Part shown: positions 35,445 to 48,179 of the stretch, piece by piece
How the letters are laid out: each line of letters starts with the position of its first letter
Numbering within the stretch: position 1 is the first letter of the stretch
Assembly (NCBI GenBank): GCA_914767715.1
Contig: OU612067.1
Coordinates: 24,404,162 to 24,468,161, forward strand
DNA length: 64,000 nucleotides
Direction: 5' to 3'
DNA from: Membranipora membranacea
Taxonomy: Eukaryota > Bryozoa > Gymnolaemata > Cheilostomatida > Membraniporidae
Notes under the pieces: model-generated
The model's input: only the letters and a program-made list of their open reading frames with translations
Told to the model about the DNA's origin: nothing
The model's database searches: none
Translations under genes and position numbers: made by a program

Positions 35445-38400
35445 TCATCTCTCATTCTCGGCAATCTTTGTCATCAATATCTCATTTTTACGTAACTCCT
35501 ACACATAAACAAATAAATATAAATATATAGTTGGCATACCTGCATGCATCACTCATCAAGATACTCACATTGCAATCATGATTATATCCAGGTCAAAGGA
35601 GGGGCGGAATGGTTACATAATTCATTCTGGTATGATTGTTTAAAGGTCTGCAAGTACTGGATCCAAGTTTGATCCAATTTGCCTGCATTCCAGTTGCTCC
35701 CCCCCCCCCCCCCCCCACTGCAGCTTATCAGTGGAGGGGGAGCAACTTGAAATGCAGGCAAATTGATCAAACTTGGTCCAATGCAAGCACACAATAATAA
35801 ACACCACCAGGAGAAACGGCTCATTACTATTCTGGTAAAACCATAGAAATTCCTAGAGTGTTATTGCACTAACTAACTTCATATCGCCCATGGCAATTAC
35901 TAATGAGGGAAGTTATGTCTGCATTCTATTTTTAGATTAAAATGATAGTTATTCAGGAGATTTTATGGGAACATGGCTTAAAGTTAGGTTATCGACCCAA
36001 CTTTCCCCAGGAATTGCTCCTAGCTAGTGACTGTTGACGGCTACACAGATATATAACTATGATAGGCTAGGCCCAAATATGGCAGTATGGATCACCGCAT
36101 AAACCACTTGATTCCAATTAGAAAACTATGTACATTTTGGAACACTCTACAGAAAGGATTCAATGTAATATTCGTCTATCCCATGAGGTTGGGAAGTCGT
36201 TCTCTTTAGGTTAATGAACAATTCAACAACATCATGCACAATTTTTTGAAGGACAGTATTATTATGGACCATTTCTATATTCTTTAAACAACCTATATAT
36301 AGTCCTGTTTTGTTGGTTTCCGATTATAGTCACCCAGCAAAAATTCCAATAAAAGTACCACTGCTATGGTATAATTTTAAGGATGTGCATTTGCTGCAAG
36401 TGGTAACTTTTGAACTGAGGATAAGAACTTGTCTGCAGTCCTTAGCATCTGGGAAACTGAGCTACGAAATCAAAATTATTTAAATTAAATTACAAATTAC
36501 ACTGAAACCACATGGGCATAGCGATGCCTATTGCTGATGAGACAGTCAGACATGTACTGACAGAGGAGCGGACCGACAGACAGACAGATAGAGATGAGAT
36601 GATGAATAACTTACCTCTTTGAAGTCTTTGACAGTTTTGAAGTAAAGTCTCTGTTTCTCTAACATCTCGAGGTAAGTATCGTTTAGTCCGTCTCTCTTCA
36701 TCTTCTCAGCCTCCTTTTGTTTCTCCATCTACATTCATACAAAATGGCGACAGCATAAAAGACACAGACTTAATGCACACTGATCATGTGGTATGCTATT
36801 GCATCCATATCTCTGATTGATAGAGAGTGAATTAATTCATTTAGTAAGAGTACCATCAGAAGGAATTTTGTGTGACGACCGGAGTTAAATTTGATTAATT
36901 AGGGGTGGGTACATGTTAGGAGCTGCTACCAAATTGACTCTACTGATCAAAGATACACATTTTAATAGTGGTGTGATCTCATTTTATTTTGGGACTCAAT
37001 GCCTGTATATCGTTTGGTTACATTAGAGACAAGAAGATAGTCAAGTGAGTGGTCAAATTCAGCTTTCGCACCCTCGTGTTGGTCTTTAATTAGCTGGATG
37101 GGTCTCAATAAGCTCTGATTTGGCGATTATCTAGGCAGAATTTGAAATGTCTTGCCGGCTAAATCTGAGATAGACTAAGAGCCCATGCAAGGGTTGAGCG
37201 CTTGAATGGCAATACCAGAGTTTTAATGGTCACATCAATTGTGGAACTTGGGTCAAAAATCAAGCAGCAACCAATAGAGTTCAAATCCAAGACACTCAGC
37301 AAGTGAGGGATTTGTCCACAAGAAATATCAAACTTCTTTATTTGGGAGTTAGCCACACCCGAATGAAATATGGATATATTTTTAGCTACATCCCTGATAA
37401 TCCTGTTGGAGAGAACTTAGCCACACCTTGCCCCTTCAGCAGGTTAATTGGGGTGATATATCTAACCTTGTCACTGTATCACCGCTAAGCTAAATAAGGA
37501 TCACTACATCCTGGGTATACTCTTAGTATATTTGATGCATGTAAGCCATGTCCGCATGTGTGTGAGGTCAAACGGAAACTAAAACCTGATACGACCGAGG
37601 TCAGATTATTCTCATACAGGAAATAACTTTCATCCTGTGAGGTGGGTCAGGGCTCGCCTGTTTTATATCAGTACTTTATTTGCTGCCAAATATTTCAGGC
37701 TAAGGAGCCAAGATGAGTGGTGCCGCACATCCAAATGCTATTCATCACGGAAGGCAGAACCGATTTTTTACTCATCCTAAGTCCAGCATGTTGTAGGGAG
37801 TCCCTTTCATGGCCATTCAAAAACTTAAAATACTTCTCAAATATCCCTAAGAAAAATTAGTCTGAATTCATTCCCAAGGTCTCCAGTGTAATCAACAGGT
37901 AGCAGCTAATTTGGATCAAGACCACCATATTGGATGCGTATAACGGTAGAAACACACTTGCTATTGTTACAAAGCGAATCTGCAAAGCGAAATGTTAGTG
38001 ACTCTAAGAAAACAAGGTTGATGTGATTTGACTTTGGGGGATTTTGTCCAAAGATTAAAATGTTAAGATACTGAGTGTGTTTGCCAGTAATACAATGATT
38101 TTTCATCCAATGCAAATGTTTTGCTTTGACGATTCGCTTTGTAATAATCGCCAGTGTGTTTTTAACTGAAGTGATGCCAGAGCGGGAAGAGAACCATCTT
38201 ACAACCAAGGTCAAACCATTCATTCATATAAATAACACCACCCTCTTCCTGTGGGTAGGGTAAGGGCACACCCGTGTCAACTCGGTGCTAAGCTATGCTG
38301 CCAACTCTTACAGAGTAATGAGCCAAGGTGAGTGCAACGGTACTCCCATATGAGTAAATATATCATGAATGGGAGGAGATGGATTTTCTTCCGGGGTTGG

Positions 38401-41400
38401 CAACTTGCATGTATCATTATCGTACTTCACGGGTCATGCTTCCTTTGTGGGTGGTAAGCAAAGACGCATCATACCTAGATCTAGTCTGATTCAAGTTACC
38501 TTCACTCCGGTTGTTCAATATCTACTGGTGACTCAAACTCTGAATGAAGGCAAGTTGGATCATACTTGATCTACATGAAACCTAAATCTGGTATCAAGAG
38601 AGTCCTCCCTTTGTTGTCCAAACGCGCAGTCCTAAGAGAAGATTTTCTCACATTTGGTACATAACTTTTACTACTGACTGCAATACCCAGCATCTTCTCA
38701 CTCACCTTAGCTTTACTGTTTTTGATCCCATCCACTATATGCTCAAACTGCTTCAAGAACTGGTCTTTGTTTGCTTGACTCGACATCCCACTGAACAAGA
38801 TAAAACAGACAAATATATGAATGAATGATAAAATGTAATGGATACTGGATCCATCAACGACAAGGCCAGTCTACACTACAAGGGGTCTTAGCAATGGGCC
38901 ATACAGTGCCAGTAACCCTAACACGTACGCTGGAATGGTATGTGCTGCAGGATGTGAGTGGACAACTATGAGCAGTGAATCGCAGGTGTACAAATTAGCG
39001 ACATCAACCAATTTCTATGGGGATGGTGAGAGATGGCGGAATTAGTTAGCGCAATCCATTATCAAGACTATTGGTACCACAGGAGTCTTTGATTTGTGTT
39101 TCACTGCGTGAGAATTGAAGGTGATTGTTATAGCCCCAGCACCCTCGGGTGAATTTATCTCATGGACACATACAGTATGATTGATCAAGTAAGAACTATT
39201 CTAAGTGATCATACACTGTGAATGTGTCATTTCTTGTTTTTTTCTTTGCAGAATCAACATGAGTTAAGAAATGACTTAGTAATAAACATTTTCAGAATAC
39301 CTGGTAAAGTTGTCATAGATAGAGTTCAGCAGAGAGACTTCCTTCTCTAGATAAGCCTTAGAATTATCCAGAGTATTATACAGTGTATAGAACTGTTTGG
39401 TCTCCTTGTGTGTGGCACCAACTGAGGAATATAATCATTAATATGTAAGGGTAGTTAAGAGTTATGTTACCTTCAAAAATAAAATAAAATTCGTGTCTAT
39501 TGCCAGTGGGTGCGACTGTTGTCTTTGAACTGATAATAATGTAGTTGCAATAGATGGTTTCAATTTTGTTGCTGTTAAGCCATCAAGTATAATGGGATCT
39601 ACCCATCCAATCAGCTGCGAGGGAAAGTGTCATGCCTTCGCTTAATAATCATATGACAGGGCTTAAATATAAAAGTGGCATCTCGTTATTGGCATCCGAA
39701 TATATGCTAATAATATAATGAACCAAACCAAGTTGCTATAAAAAAGCCTATTTGATAATTTGTTTATTCTTCCTTGTGAAATTCGTAAATTACACACAGC
39801 CCAATAGATCTAACAAGTGGAACAAATCTTACCCTGATTATATAACTCTACAAATCTCCTCTGATACTGACTGAGCTCAGCTCTAGACGGTACCTCATCT
39901 ATTCTACGCTGCAATGATGATATCTCTCTGTTCTTCCTCGCCTAGAAGAGGTGAATTAAATGTTTTGAGATCCTACACATGGTCAGTTTCATGGCAATTA
40001 AGTACAGAGTTTGATCGGCTCTGTGGGAGACTCAGCTAACCACACCGAGATTGTAAGATTGGCACAGCATTTTAATGTCTACTTGAGAATAGATATAAAT
40101 AGGAAACTTGTAGTTGCATTGCCTGACAAGATCTTTTAAAAAACTGTTAATGTAAAAAGTCACATAGTCTCCCCTAGACTGGGACTCAGTCCAACAATTT
40201 GGAGTTATTTACTCAGGTTGGGCGTTTTGGTTTGTTGACAAACAAAACCCAACATGAACAGACAACTCCACACAACAACAAGCCAAAACCCATCAGCCAG
40301 TCAAAACAAAACCAAAACAGATATGCAATATCCGTCACAACAATAAAACAGGCAATGCCCTATTGTTGGCCTGAATCCCAGGCTAAGTCTCCCCTGAAAT
40401 TCCAGTAATTTTATGGGGATCTTATTGTAATGTAACTTACTATAGCCAGCCTCATCTTGTGTAGTTTAGTCTTGTCAGCCTCATACTGAGTCTCTATCTG
40501 ATCATTTCTCTCCTTATCATCCATGGTGTTATCTCCCCCGGATACTTCCAGCTTTTCTAAATCTGTCTGCAGTGATGTCAGCTCTTCCTGTGAACAAAAA
40601 TGAAAGGTGTTTATCATGATAAAAGTTTAATCTGTGCTCAATACCCCCGAAGTTAGAACAGCTAAATGCTGAGACAACCATGCCTGGTTTGAATTAATCA
40701 AATCACATTTCTTTAAGCAATGACAGATGATCCGATGTTATTCCGGTATTGAAATACGGAGGAGATAAGAGCTCGTTGTTTTATGATTATTATTATCATA
40801 CCTTGCATTTCTGTTTATACTGTTTCTCTTTGTCCTTAATTGTGTCATTTATAGCGACCAGCTCCCTCAACCTCTCTAAAACTCTACAATATGAGGTGAA
40901 ATCTCATTAACGTGTGGCAGGACACAACAGTGTATCAGAAACATTAGTTTGCTGTAGTTGTCCAATCCTGCTTAAAAAGGGGATTACTCCCAATAGCACT
41001 ATGAACATTTATATACTCATCGGAACAGTGAAAATGGAATTATCTCGGATTCTCACAGGAATCCTCCCATTCTCCCTGTTTAGAGGATTCCGGTTTGTGT
41101 GTTACGGGATGGATTCAAGATGTTTGGCCTTTATATTTCTTAGCCTGCAGTTTTTTGACAACGTCCTTTGATAGAATTTTCAAGTCAAGACTTTCTAATA
41201 AACTGGATGCATATCTACTAATCTACTATGCACATTATTTCCGTAGATAATTGTCTGATTCTCTCAACCCCAACTTACATCTTGTTCTCACCATTCTCCA
41301 GCTCCTCAAGTTTTCCCATTTCTTCAGCGATTTGTTGGTCCATCTCTTCAAGCTGAAATATGAGGATAAGAAATTAATTCTCTGTTACATGCATCAATAT

Positions 41401-44400
41401 AGTTTGATTCTTATACTACTTTATTACCACTCCCTACTTCTGGAGACTTTCTACGGACTGGACCATTTCTGTCGCATTCTATCAAGACGACAACTCACTG
41501 CAGAGTTTCAATGTTGTATGATGTTTAAACAAGTGTTCCATTGCAGCCCTTATTTGACACAGGCCAACAATTTTCCCAAGATAAAAACCAAACACTTACA
41601 AAACAATTCATGACCTCTGTAGAAAAGACAGATCTTTGCAGCGTTAGCAGTTTTTTTCTTGCACTGGGTGATATTTTTCAGGTACAACCTTTAAAGGAGG
41701 CTATGGGTGAAATCGTTAAAATCACCTACATGTATGCACTGTCTGAGGAGTATAGAGTTAATATAATACAGCTCTGTATTATATAATACATGATATAATA
41801 TTATATTATATGTAATGTATAAGATATAAGTATATAATAACTCTATGATATGTAGACACTGACCTCATCATACTCTTGTCTTGTAGTAGTATACTCCTCC
41901 TTCTTCTCTCTGTATATCGTCTCCAGCTCCTGCTGCTTACCTCTCCTCTCATCTATCTGTCTCTGTAGCGCTGCCGTCACCTTACGGTGGTACTGAGCTG
42001 TACCTGGCTTATCGGCAGCCGCCTCCAACTCCGCTTGCTGTAATGATATGTGTGTGTGTACAAAGATTCGGACGACTTGATGACGGTCACACATAGAGCA
42101 TGAAACAAAATAATATTGAATGAGCAGCAATCCCACGATGCAATATTTACCTCAAATTGCTATGAAGATTATTTATTCGAACACTGACCTGATCTCATTG
42201 AAAATAGCTTAATAATTGCATACTGGGCTCCCATTAACATTTCATATTGTGCTGTCAACAATGACAAAGATCCAATGATGATGCAGTCATGGAGTTTGGA
42301 GTTTTTCATCCACAAAGCAGGGTAGGTGACAGAGAGTACCATATCTTAGATGTGATTGAGCAGAAAAAAACATTATATTGTGAAGGGTGTGGCCTATGGG
42401 ACCATTTGTAATCCCCGATTAATTAAGTTAACAAACCTTCTGAGCGTATTCTTCTGATGCTTTCTTGATCTCCTCAGATTGCATGAAGACCATGGAGCCA
42501 ACTTTTGAGGCAGTCAGGCCGGTAGACTGACTGTCTGCTGAAGTCATAGATCCCATCAGGGCCTGAATACGCTGCTGTAATTATTAATTATTATAATATA
42601 TACTTTCTCATTTTGCATAATATTTTTGTATTGCATCAGGTTGCCTTAGCTATAATCAAATATACAGATATTTATGACAGTAAGACGCGATCTGACCAGA
42701 TCTGTTCATTTATCACACTGAAATGGAACAGGCATTGTTTAGATTATGGAGACAGAAAATTAGAAACAAAAGTAGAAGGGCTAAATAGATATAGCGCCCT
42801 CCACTCAACTCAAAATTCTGGGACCACATTTGTGTCTCTACAAAGAAAAGTTTTGAGTGACATTATAATGCATTAGTATTTGGCCGAATGGACCAAAATT
42901 CATTTTCTGAATGAATATGGGTCCTGAATTATTGAGTCCGAAGTGGAGTACACTGTATCCAATAATATACATCCTGCTTTTAGAGGGATACTACAGTAAG
43001 CTGAAACAAAGTCATTGAACACAACATGCAACTGAACACTAGGTGGGAAAGTGCGGTAACAAAGTCTACATGTAACAACTAATGAACACATCACAGTTTA
43101 CATGAATATAACACAACACGGCATCAACACATATCAACATACCCGCTGCTGTAACTGAATGAGAAAATAAAAGTGATTCTCAGATCTTTTTAACAATAGG
43201 CAAAAGTTTCACACCCTCAGTTTTACTCCATAGCACAGCCTGTAGTTATTGGTGCTTAGGACAGAGAGGGTCGAATGTTAAAACAAGCACATGGTTAAGA
43301 TAATAATCGCGAAAAGCTGGTAAGTCTCTATTGAGATTTGGGCAAATTAAGCCGAAAGTTTGACAGCAACCCCTCCAATCATTCACTTCACTTTAAAAAG
43401 ATCACTGAATATAATTTGAGGATGAATTGAGCAAAGTTTTCCAATAATTAACTGCTTCACAATGAGTAACAATTTGTTCCAAATCATATTATATTTCTGG
43501 TCACCTACAAAAGGTATCACCATCGGAGCTCTTAAATATAAAATCTGACTTATTGAGGTAATTTGAACCCACTAATTAGGGGTGGATCCTGTTTTTTCTG
43601 CGTTGGAGTAGGACAATATTGGTTTTGGACATTCGTATGACATGGATTATGCTGCTGGAAGCAGTGTTCCTTCATCTTGGATTGCGATTTTTTTATCCTT
43701 GTCAGCCAAGCAGTTTTACTTGATCTTTGATAAAGATTATCCTATATTATCTTGGATGCATCAAACTTTCATCGCAAAAAAAAAGAAAAATAAAAAGACA
43801 AATAATCCCCAAAGATTTTCAATAGTAACAAGTACATTCATCTATTCCCTTCCTCCCCACTGACACAGAGAGAGAGAGAGAGAGAGAGTGACACATGGGT
43901 TTATTATCTCTGCTCACCTCCTCTTGCTCAGCGGATACAGAGTCAGCAGCTTCAGTCATACCAGCAGCTCCACCTCCGGCAGCCTTCTGTCTATCCTGAG
44001 CTGACGCTGACTTACCAGATGTCTGTGTGTCAGACTCAGTCTGTCTGCTGACTGCGTGACGCCTACAGAACAAAACTCTGTCAGGTGTGCAGAAAGCGTA
44101 ACTTCAATTTGAAAAGTATCGAAGCTGAACAAACCTGAAACTGTATCAACTCTAATCGACTGGAACAGGGAATCAACCATTACATACCCAGCTAAATCAT
44201 ATATCCTGCAATGAGTGGGAAATGGCTATTTTTCTCATATATATTATTGTCATTCTAATCTATAATATAGGTACATGATGAGAGATTTCATATCCATACT
44301 AATATTCTTTTTTGGCTGCTACAGCTCAAACAGAGATTTAATGATGGGCTTAGTAATACCAAGTAGTACAACCCAGAAATGAAGATTTAGAAAAAGTATG

Positions 44401-47400
44401 GCTTACCAAGTAATAAGATATCTGCCCCATTTATCAACTACAGATCTGCCATAATAATCAGCTGATACAGACCTGCCATAATAATCAGCTGAAACATACC
44501 TGCCAAACTCGAGCAGAGTAGATTGAACTCTGACCTCCTCATCAGCACTGCTCAGAGCTTCTAATCTTCTATACTTCCTTCGAGGACCGTATGTTCTCTG
44601 GTGATATATATAATATATAATCATTCAAAACAGAACAGGCTGAGCAACATACAACTCGGAAACAGTAACATCAGAGAGTTTATTCTGTAGACATGCAAAT
44701 TCACTTTTCCACATAATTGTTGTGACATGAATATTTGGAAATCGTGTACTCTCCGAACAAAAATATCTAGGAGTAGACAACTCGTATTTATATTTAAACT
44801 ATTATTTACCCGTTATGTGACAATTCTGAGACCAAAGCCTCAATCAGTTAGTTATCTTTGAGCTACACAAATTCAATGAGAAAAATTTGTTTGAGTGGCA
44901 GCAGTAGTTTAAAATCCCTGTCTCAATAAAATTTCACCATGACAATGCATGCCACTATCAATATATCATATATATATATATTGGTGCTAATTTCTGGGGA
45001 GGTTAATATGACACATACCCTGATATTCTGTAGAGTTGACATGCTTGTTTGTTTGATAAACTGGAAAGCTTCATCTTCTGGTAGTTTGTTCTTTTTGTTG
45101 AACTGAGACACTGAGAAGAGTCTGTTTAAGTCTCCCATCTCTTCCTTTGTCTCTATAGCCTTTTTTACGAGCCACTAATTAATAAATGTGAAATGATGAG
45201 TTACACAGCTCACTGTCATTGCTATCGGGCGGGGGGGGGGAGAGTCTGGGGGCTTAGACTAAGCTCGAAGTAGTCTCGAAATTGACTTGATGTTTATAGC
45301 GTCGTCAGAACTTTCTATACAAACACATCAATCTGGGTCGCCGGTAGTGACATTTTTTATTGTCATCCATAACATAACACCACTACCATCGATCCCAGGA
45401 AACCTTGAGCACTTACAACTTACATCAAACAAGCGTAGAGTCATGTGACTACAGACTTAAAGCATAAACAGGTAACTCTGTTAAATGTTTTAGGAGGCTA
45501 CAGACACATTGGAGCTATATAGAATTATAATCATTCCTTTTGAAAATCAAATAGTCAGCCTAGAGTTCTTAGAAGGATAATAGGATAGACTTAGACTAGA
45601 TATCTTACCTGGATGACGGGATATATACGGATAAAGTCCATTCCCTGTATCTGATGAGGCTCTATTCTGTAAGGACATTTCATTCTGGGCAGCACGGCAA
45701 CAATCTTCTCTACCAGAGCGCTGTAATCAAATAACATAACATGTTTAATATGGAGCCAATTATAATGAGACATATTATTTTGAGTGGTGGTACAATTGAC
45801 TTCTGTTATCCTCTTCACAGCATTTAGTTTGTTGCAAGAAAACTGCCATAAATTCTTTTGGGCTCATCGCCATACAAGAACTTTTTATTTCTGACAGAAT
45901 TCTCCAGTTAGAAGACATTGCCCAGGACCTTAATCTACTGCTGCCACTCAGGCAAATTTGTGCTCATTGAATTCTGTGAAGCTCCAAGATAACTAATTGA
46001 GACTTTAATCTCAGATTCATGGTCAAACAATATGCACAAACTGATCTTCAAAATCAGGGCATGAGATACGCACTAGCTGATGACATCAATAATTTCAACT
46101 AGTAGGTTGTTAACTACGTCACAAGCTACGGTAGATCATTAATTTCATACCCTAATTTTGACGATCAGTTTGTGCAAATTATTTGCTTATTAGGTGACAA
46201 TGCTGAGATTGCAGCCTCGTTTTATTATATTTGAGCTATGCAGAATTCAATAAGCACACCTTTGGCTGTGTGGCAGCAGTTGTTTAAGATGAAGGAGAGT
46301 TTTTTGTCTTGCTGTTCCAAGGAAAAAAACACAGCATTGAGATTTTTAAGGAAAATGAAGCGAAGAGGGTATAACTAACATTTTCTGACCAATTGTAGAG
46401 CTCTCCTGGAACAAGAGATCAACCTCAACATCAAAGTTGCATGTGGTTATACACCAAGTCATTCCTCCCACTATCTACAATGGATCCACAAAATAAGCAT
46501 TCTGTAACAGAGAACTATGTGCTCTTCTTTAGGTGTTATGCTTGAACTTCATTAAAATTTATCTTCACAACTTCAGCAGTTCCTATTACACAGTGCTTTA
46601 GAGAATCCAAAAATGAATCAGGGGAAAGTTACCATGAGAGCATGTTGTCCAAAGATTATCAAGGACCGTAGTTCGAGGGGAGCCAGGGACGCACTGCCTC
46701 TCCTATAAGGCTGAGTGGCGTAAAAAATGCTACTGTCAAATTCGGATCATTTAGGACTCCCATTTGCTATTTAAACGCTAAGAAGGACTGAAAACTCGAG
46801 AGGAGAATTGTCTTGTCTTATGTGGGGGGAGGGTAGTGGTATGAGACCGTACTCTCTAAAACTACACTGTTATCTGTCCGTCTCCCGTTTCCTTATTGCT
46901 GATTATAAACAAATGCATTATATTGATTTTACTCAAAACAGTCCTTGAATCGGCTTGAGCTGAGGGCTTACTTTGTCAAAAGGAGAAAGTCCTTTGATCC
47001 TGGCTCTGAAGTAACCTGCAGCCAGCAGCAGGTCTATCGTCTCATTCAGCTTTACATTCTGCTCCTCGTCCTCTCTTGACTCAGCCTATAATCAGACCGA
47101 TACATCAGGCTTCAAAACTTGAACATTATGTTGGTAACTTCACTTCTGAAAAGTTCTTTGCACATCATTCAATCAAACGATTGCTTGTGCAACTATTTAT
47201 TATGACTACAGTTCGTACTATAACTAGTAGTTAAGAAGTAAAATTAAAGAAAGCAGAGCAATGACGACTTGGGAGAGCGTACATATTCGCATCAGTTACT
47301 GATAATATAGTCAAGAAGAACACCTTTTCACTGTACAAACAAATTCAACAGTAGTGAGAACACTTCTAACTACTAGTACCAGTAGTAAGTACGTAACTGT

Positions 47401-47553
47401 CTAACTATATTTATATAGGCACAACAAAAACTATAAATAGATTCGAACTAATACAATCAATTCAACAATTTCAGTACTGACCTCAATTTCTCTTCCTTCT
47501 GCATCATGAACAACAGTGAGTTTTGATCCAGTACGTCCTCTTGGTTGAAACAT
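35445..47553 (-). CDS. CCDC93: CCDC93, CCC/Commander complex subunit
   Basis: Complete gene, 17 exons: 47553-47482, 47085-46972, 46474-46380, 45720-45609, 45174-45019, 44597-44500, 44062-43918, 42574-42437, 42037-41864, 41352-41279, 40883-40802, 40587-40441, 39941-39833, 39421-39301, 38790-38706, 36728-36615 and 35498-35445. All junctions keep frame and give 629 aa. CCDC93 pairs with CCDC22 and COMMD proteins in the CCC complex, part of Commander, which recycles membrane proteins from endosomes. The N-terminal calponin-homology-like region holds [31 protein letters not shown] and [15 protein letters not shown]; the rest is coiled coil ([30 protein letters not shown]). The ATG at 47553 was chosen because exon 1 joins exon 2 in phase just ahead of the conserved region. 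Exon 6 ends in a tandem series of donor-like sites (see findings). The introns hold several repeats. Confidence 0.96.
35655..35784. mobile_element. Palindromic MITE copy, best preserved
   Basis: The left arm (ggatccaagtttgatcc, then tttgcctgcatt) pairs with the right arm (aatgcaggcaaattgatcaa, then acttggtcc). The centre holds a run of 18 C at 35699-35716 and CACTG...CAGTG. It lies in the last CCDC93 intron and is the clearest member of the family. Confidence 0.8.
38474..38573. mobile_element. Palindromic MITE copy, diverged
   Basis: The left part (cctagatctagtctgattc, then aagttaccttcactccgg) and the right part (gaatgaaggcaagttgg, then atcatacttgatct) are inverted and share ends with the copies at 23061-23176 and 35655-35784. 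It lies in a CCDC93 intron. Confidence 0.55.
43866..43888. repeat. (AG)n microsatellite
   Basis: About eleven AG dinucleotides in the CCDC93 intron, about 30 bases past the end of exon 43918-44062. Confidence 0.85.
44446..44504 (-). repeat. 27-bp tandem repeat duplicating the CCDC93 exon-6 donor
   Basis: CTGCC begins at 44446, 44473 and 44500. On the minus strand each unit reads GGCAG followed by GTATGT, GTCTGT or ATCTGT and then ...CAGCTGATTATTAT. The first donor (after 44500) is the one I use. The second would add exactly nine in-frame codons (residues YVSADYYGR) with no stop. Confidence 0.9.
45921..46292. mobile_element. Foldback element in CCDC93 intron 3
   Basis: The outer arms 45921-46016 and 46196-46292 are inverted copies (tgagtggcagcagtagat against cagcagttgtttaag contexts), and the inner segment atatgcacaaactgatc pairs with gatcagtttgtgcaaat. 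A single extra arm (same family, plus orientation) is present at 44819-44915. Confidence 0.65.
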
Positions 47554-48179
47554 TTCTGATATGACAATTGCAAAACTAGTGTCAAGTTGTCAGGATTTCC
47601 TTGCTAAAAAAGTATTGCACAGACCAGAATCATAACTGTGAGTTAAGAAGTAGGCGTTTCACTATGGTCACGTGACACAGATCTGGTTCTTGATTGGACA
47701 AATCAAACACCCGTAGATTTCAGGCTATAAATTGACAGCGGGTCAAGCAAACCTCTAGGCTGAAAAATGAGCAGACAACTATAAATGTTATGTTGGACTG
47801 TCCTTTGAAAATAGGAGCACTTTGGGGATATCATACTATACTCTGTTTACTGGCCCATTACTGATACTCCTATGCCTCTCAGCCGTCACATACATACATG
47901 TAAACATGAAAATATACATATAAATTTGAATGTTTGTGATAAAACCACTGCAAGTTTAACTTGCCGCATGGATAGTATAAAATAAATCACTAAAAGAAAT
48001 ACAAGAATCCTATTTATCTACAGATCAATATCGTTTGCAATTATCAAAGCTTTTGATGATTTAAATGTCATCATTTATTTAATTGCCCTTAAAGTTAAAA
48101 AAAGAAATAGAAGGAACAGAACATATTGCATATTTTGAATGATTAAAAATATACTGCGGGTTCCTATAAAAATTGACCT

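Noticed and set aside
43145-43156. A 12-base microexon (LQQR) in CCDC93 between exons 7 and 8
   Set aside because: It has ag and GTATGT borders and keeps frame, but direct joining of exon 7 to exon 8 aligns without a gap to the known protein, so it is unnecessary. It probably reflects repetition of the cagcagcg motif.
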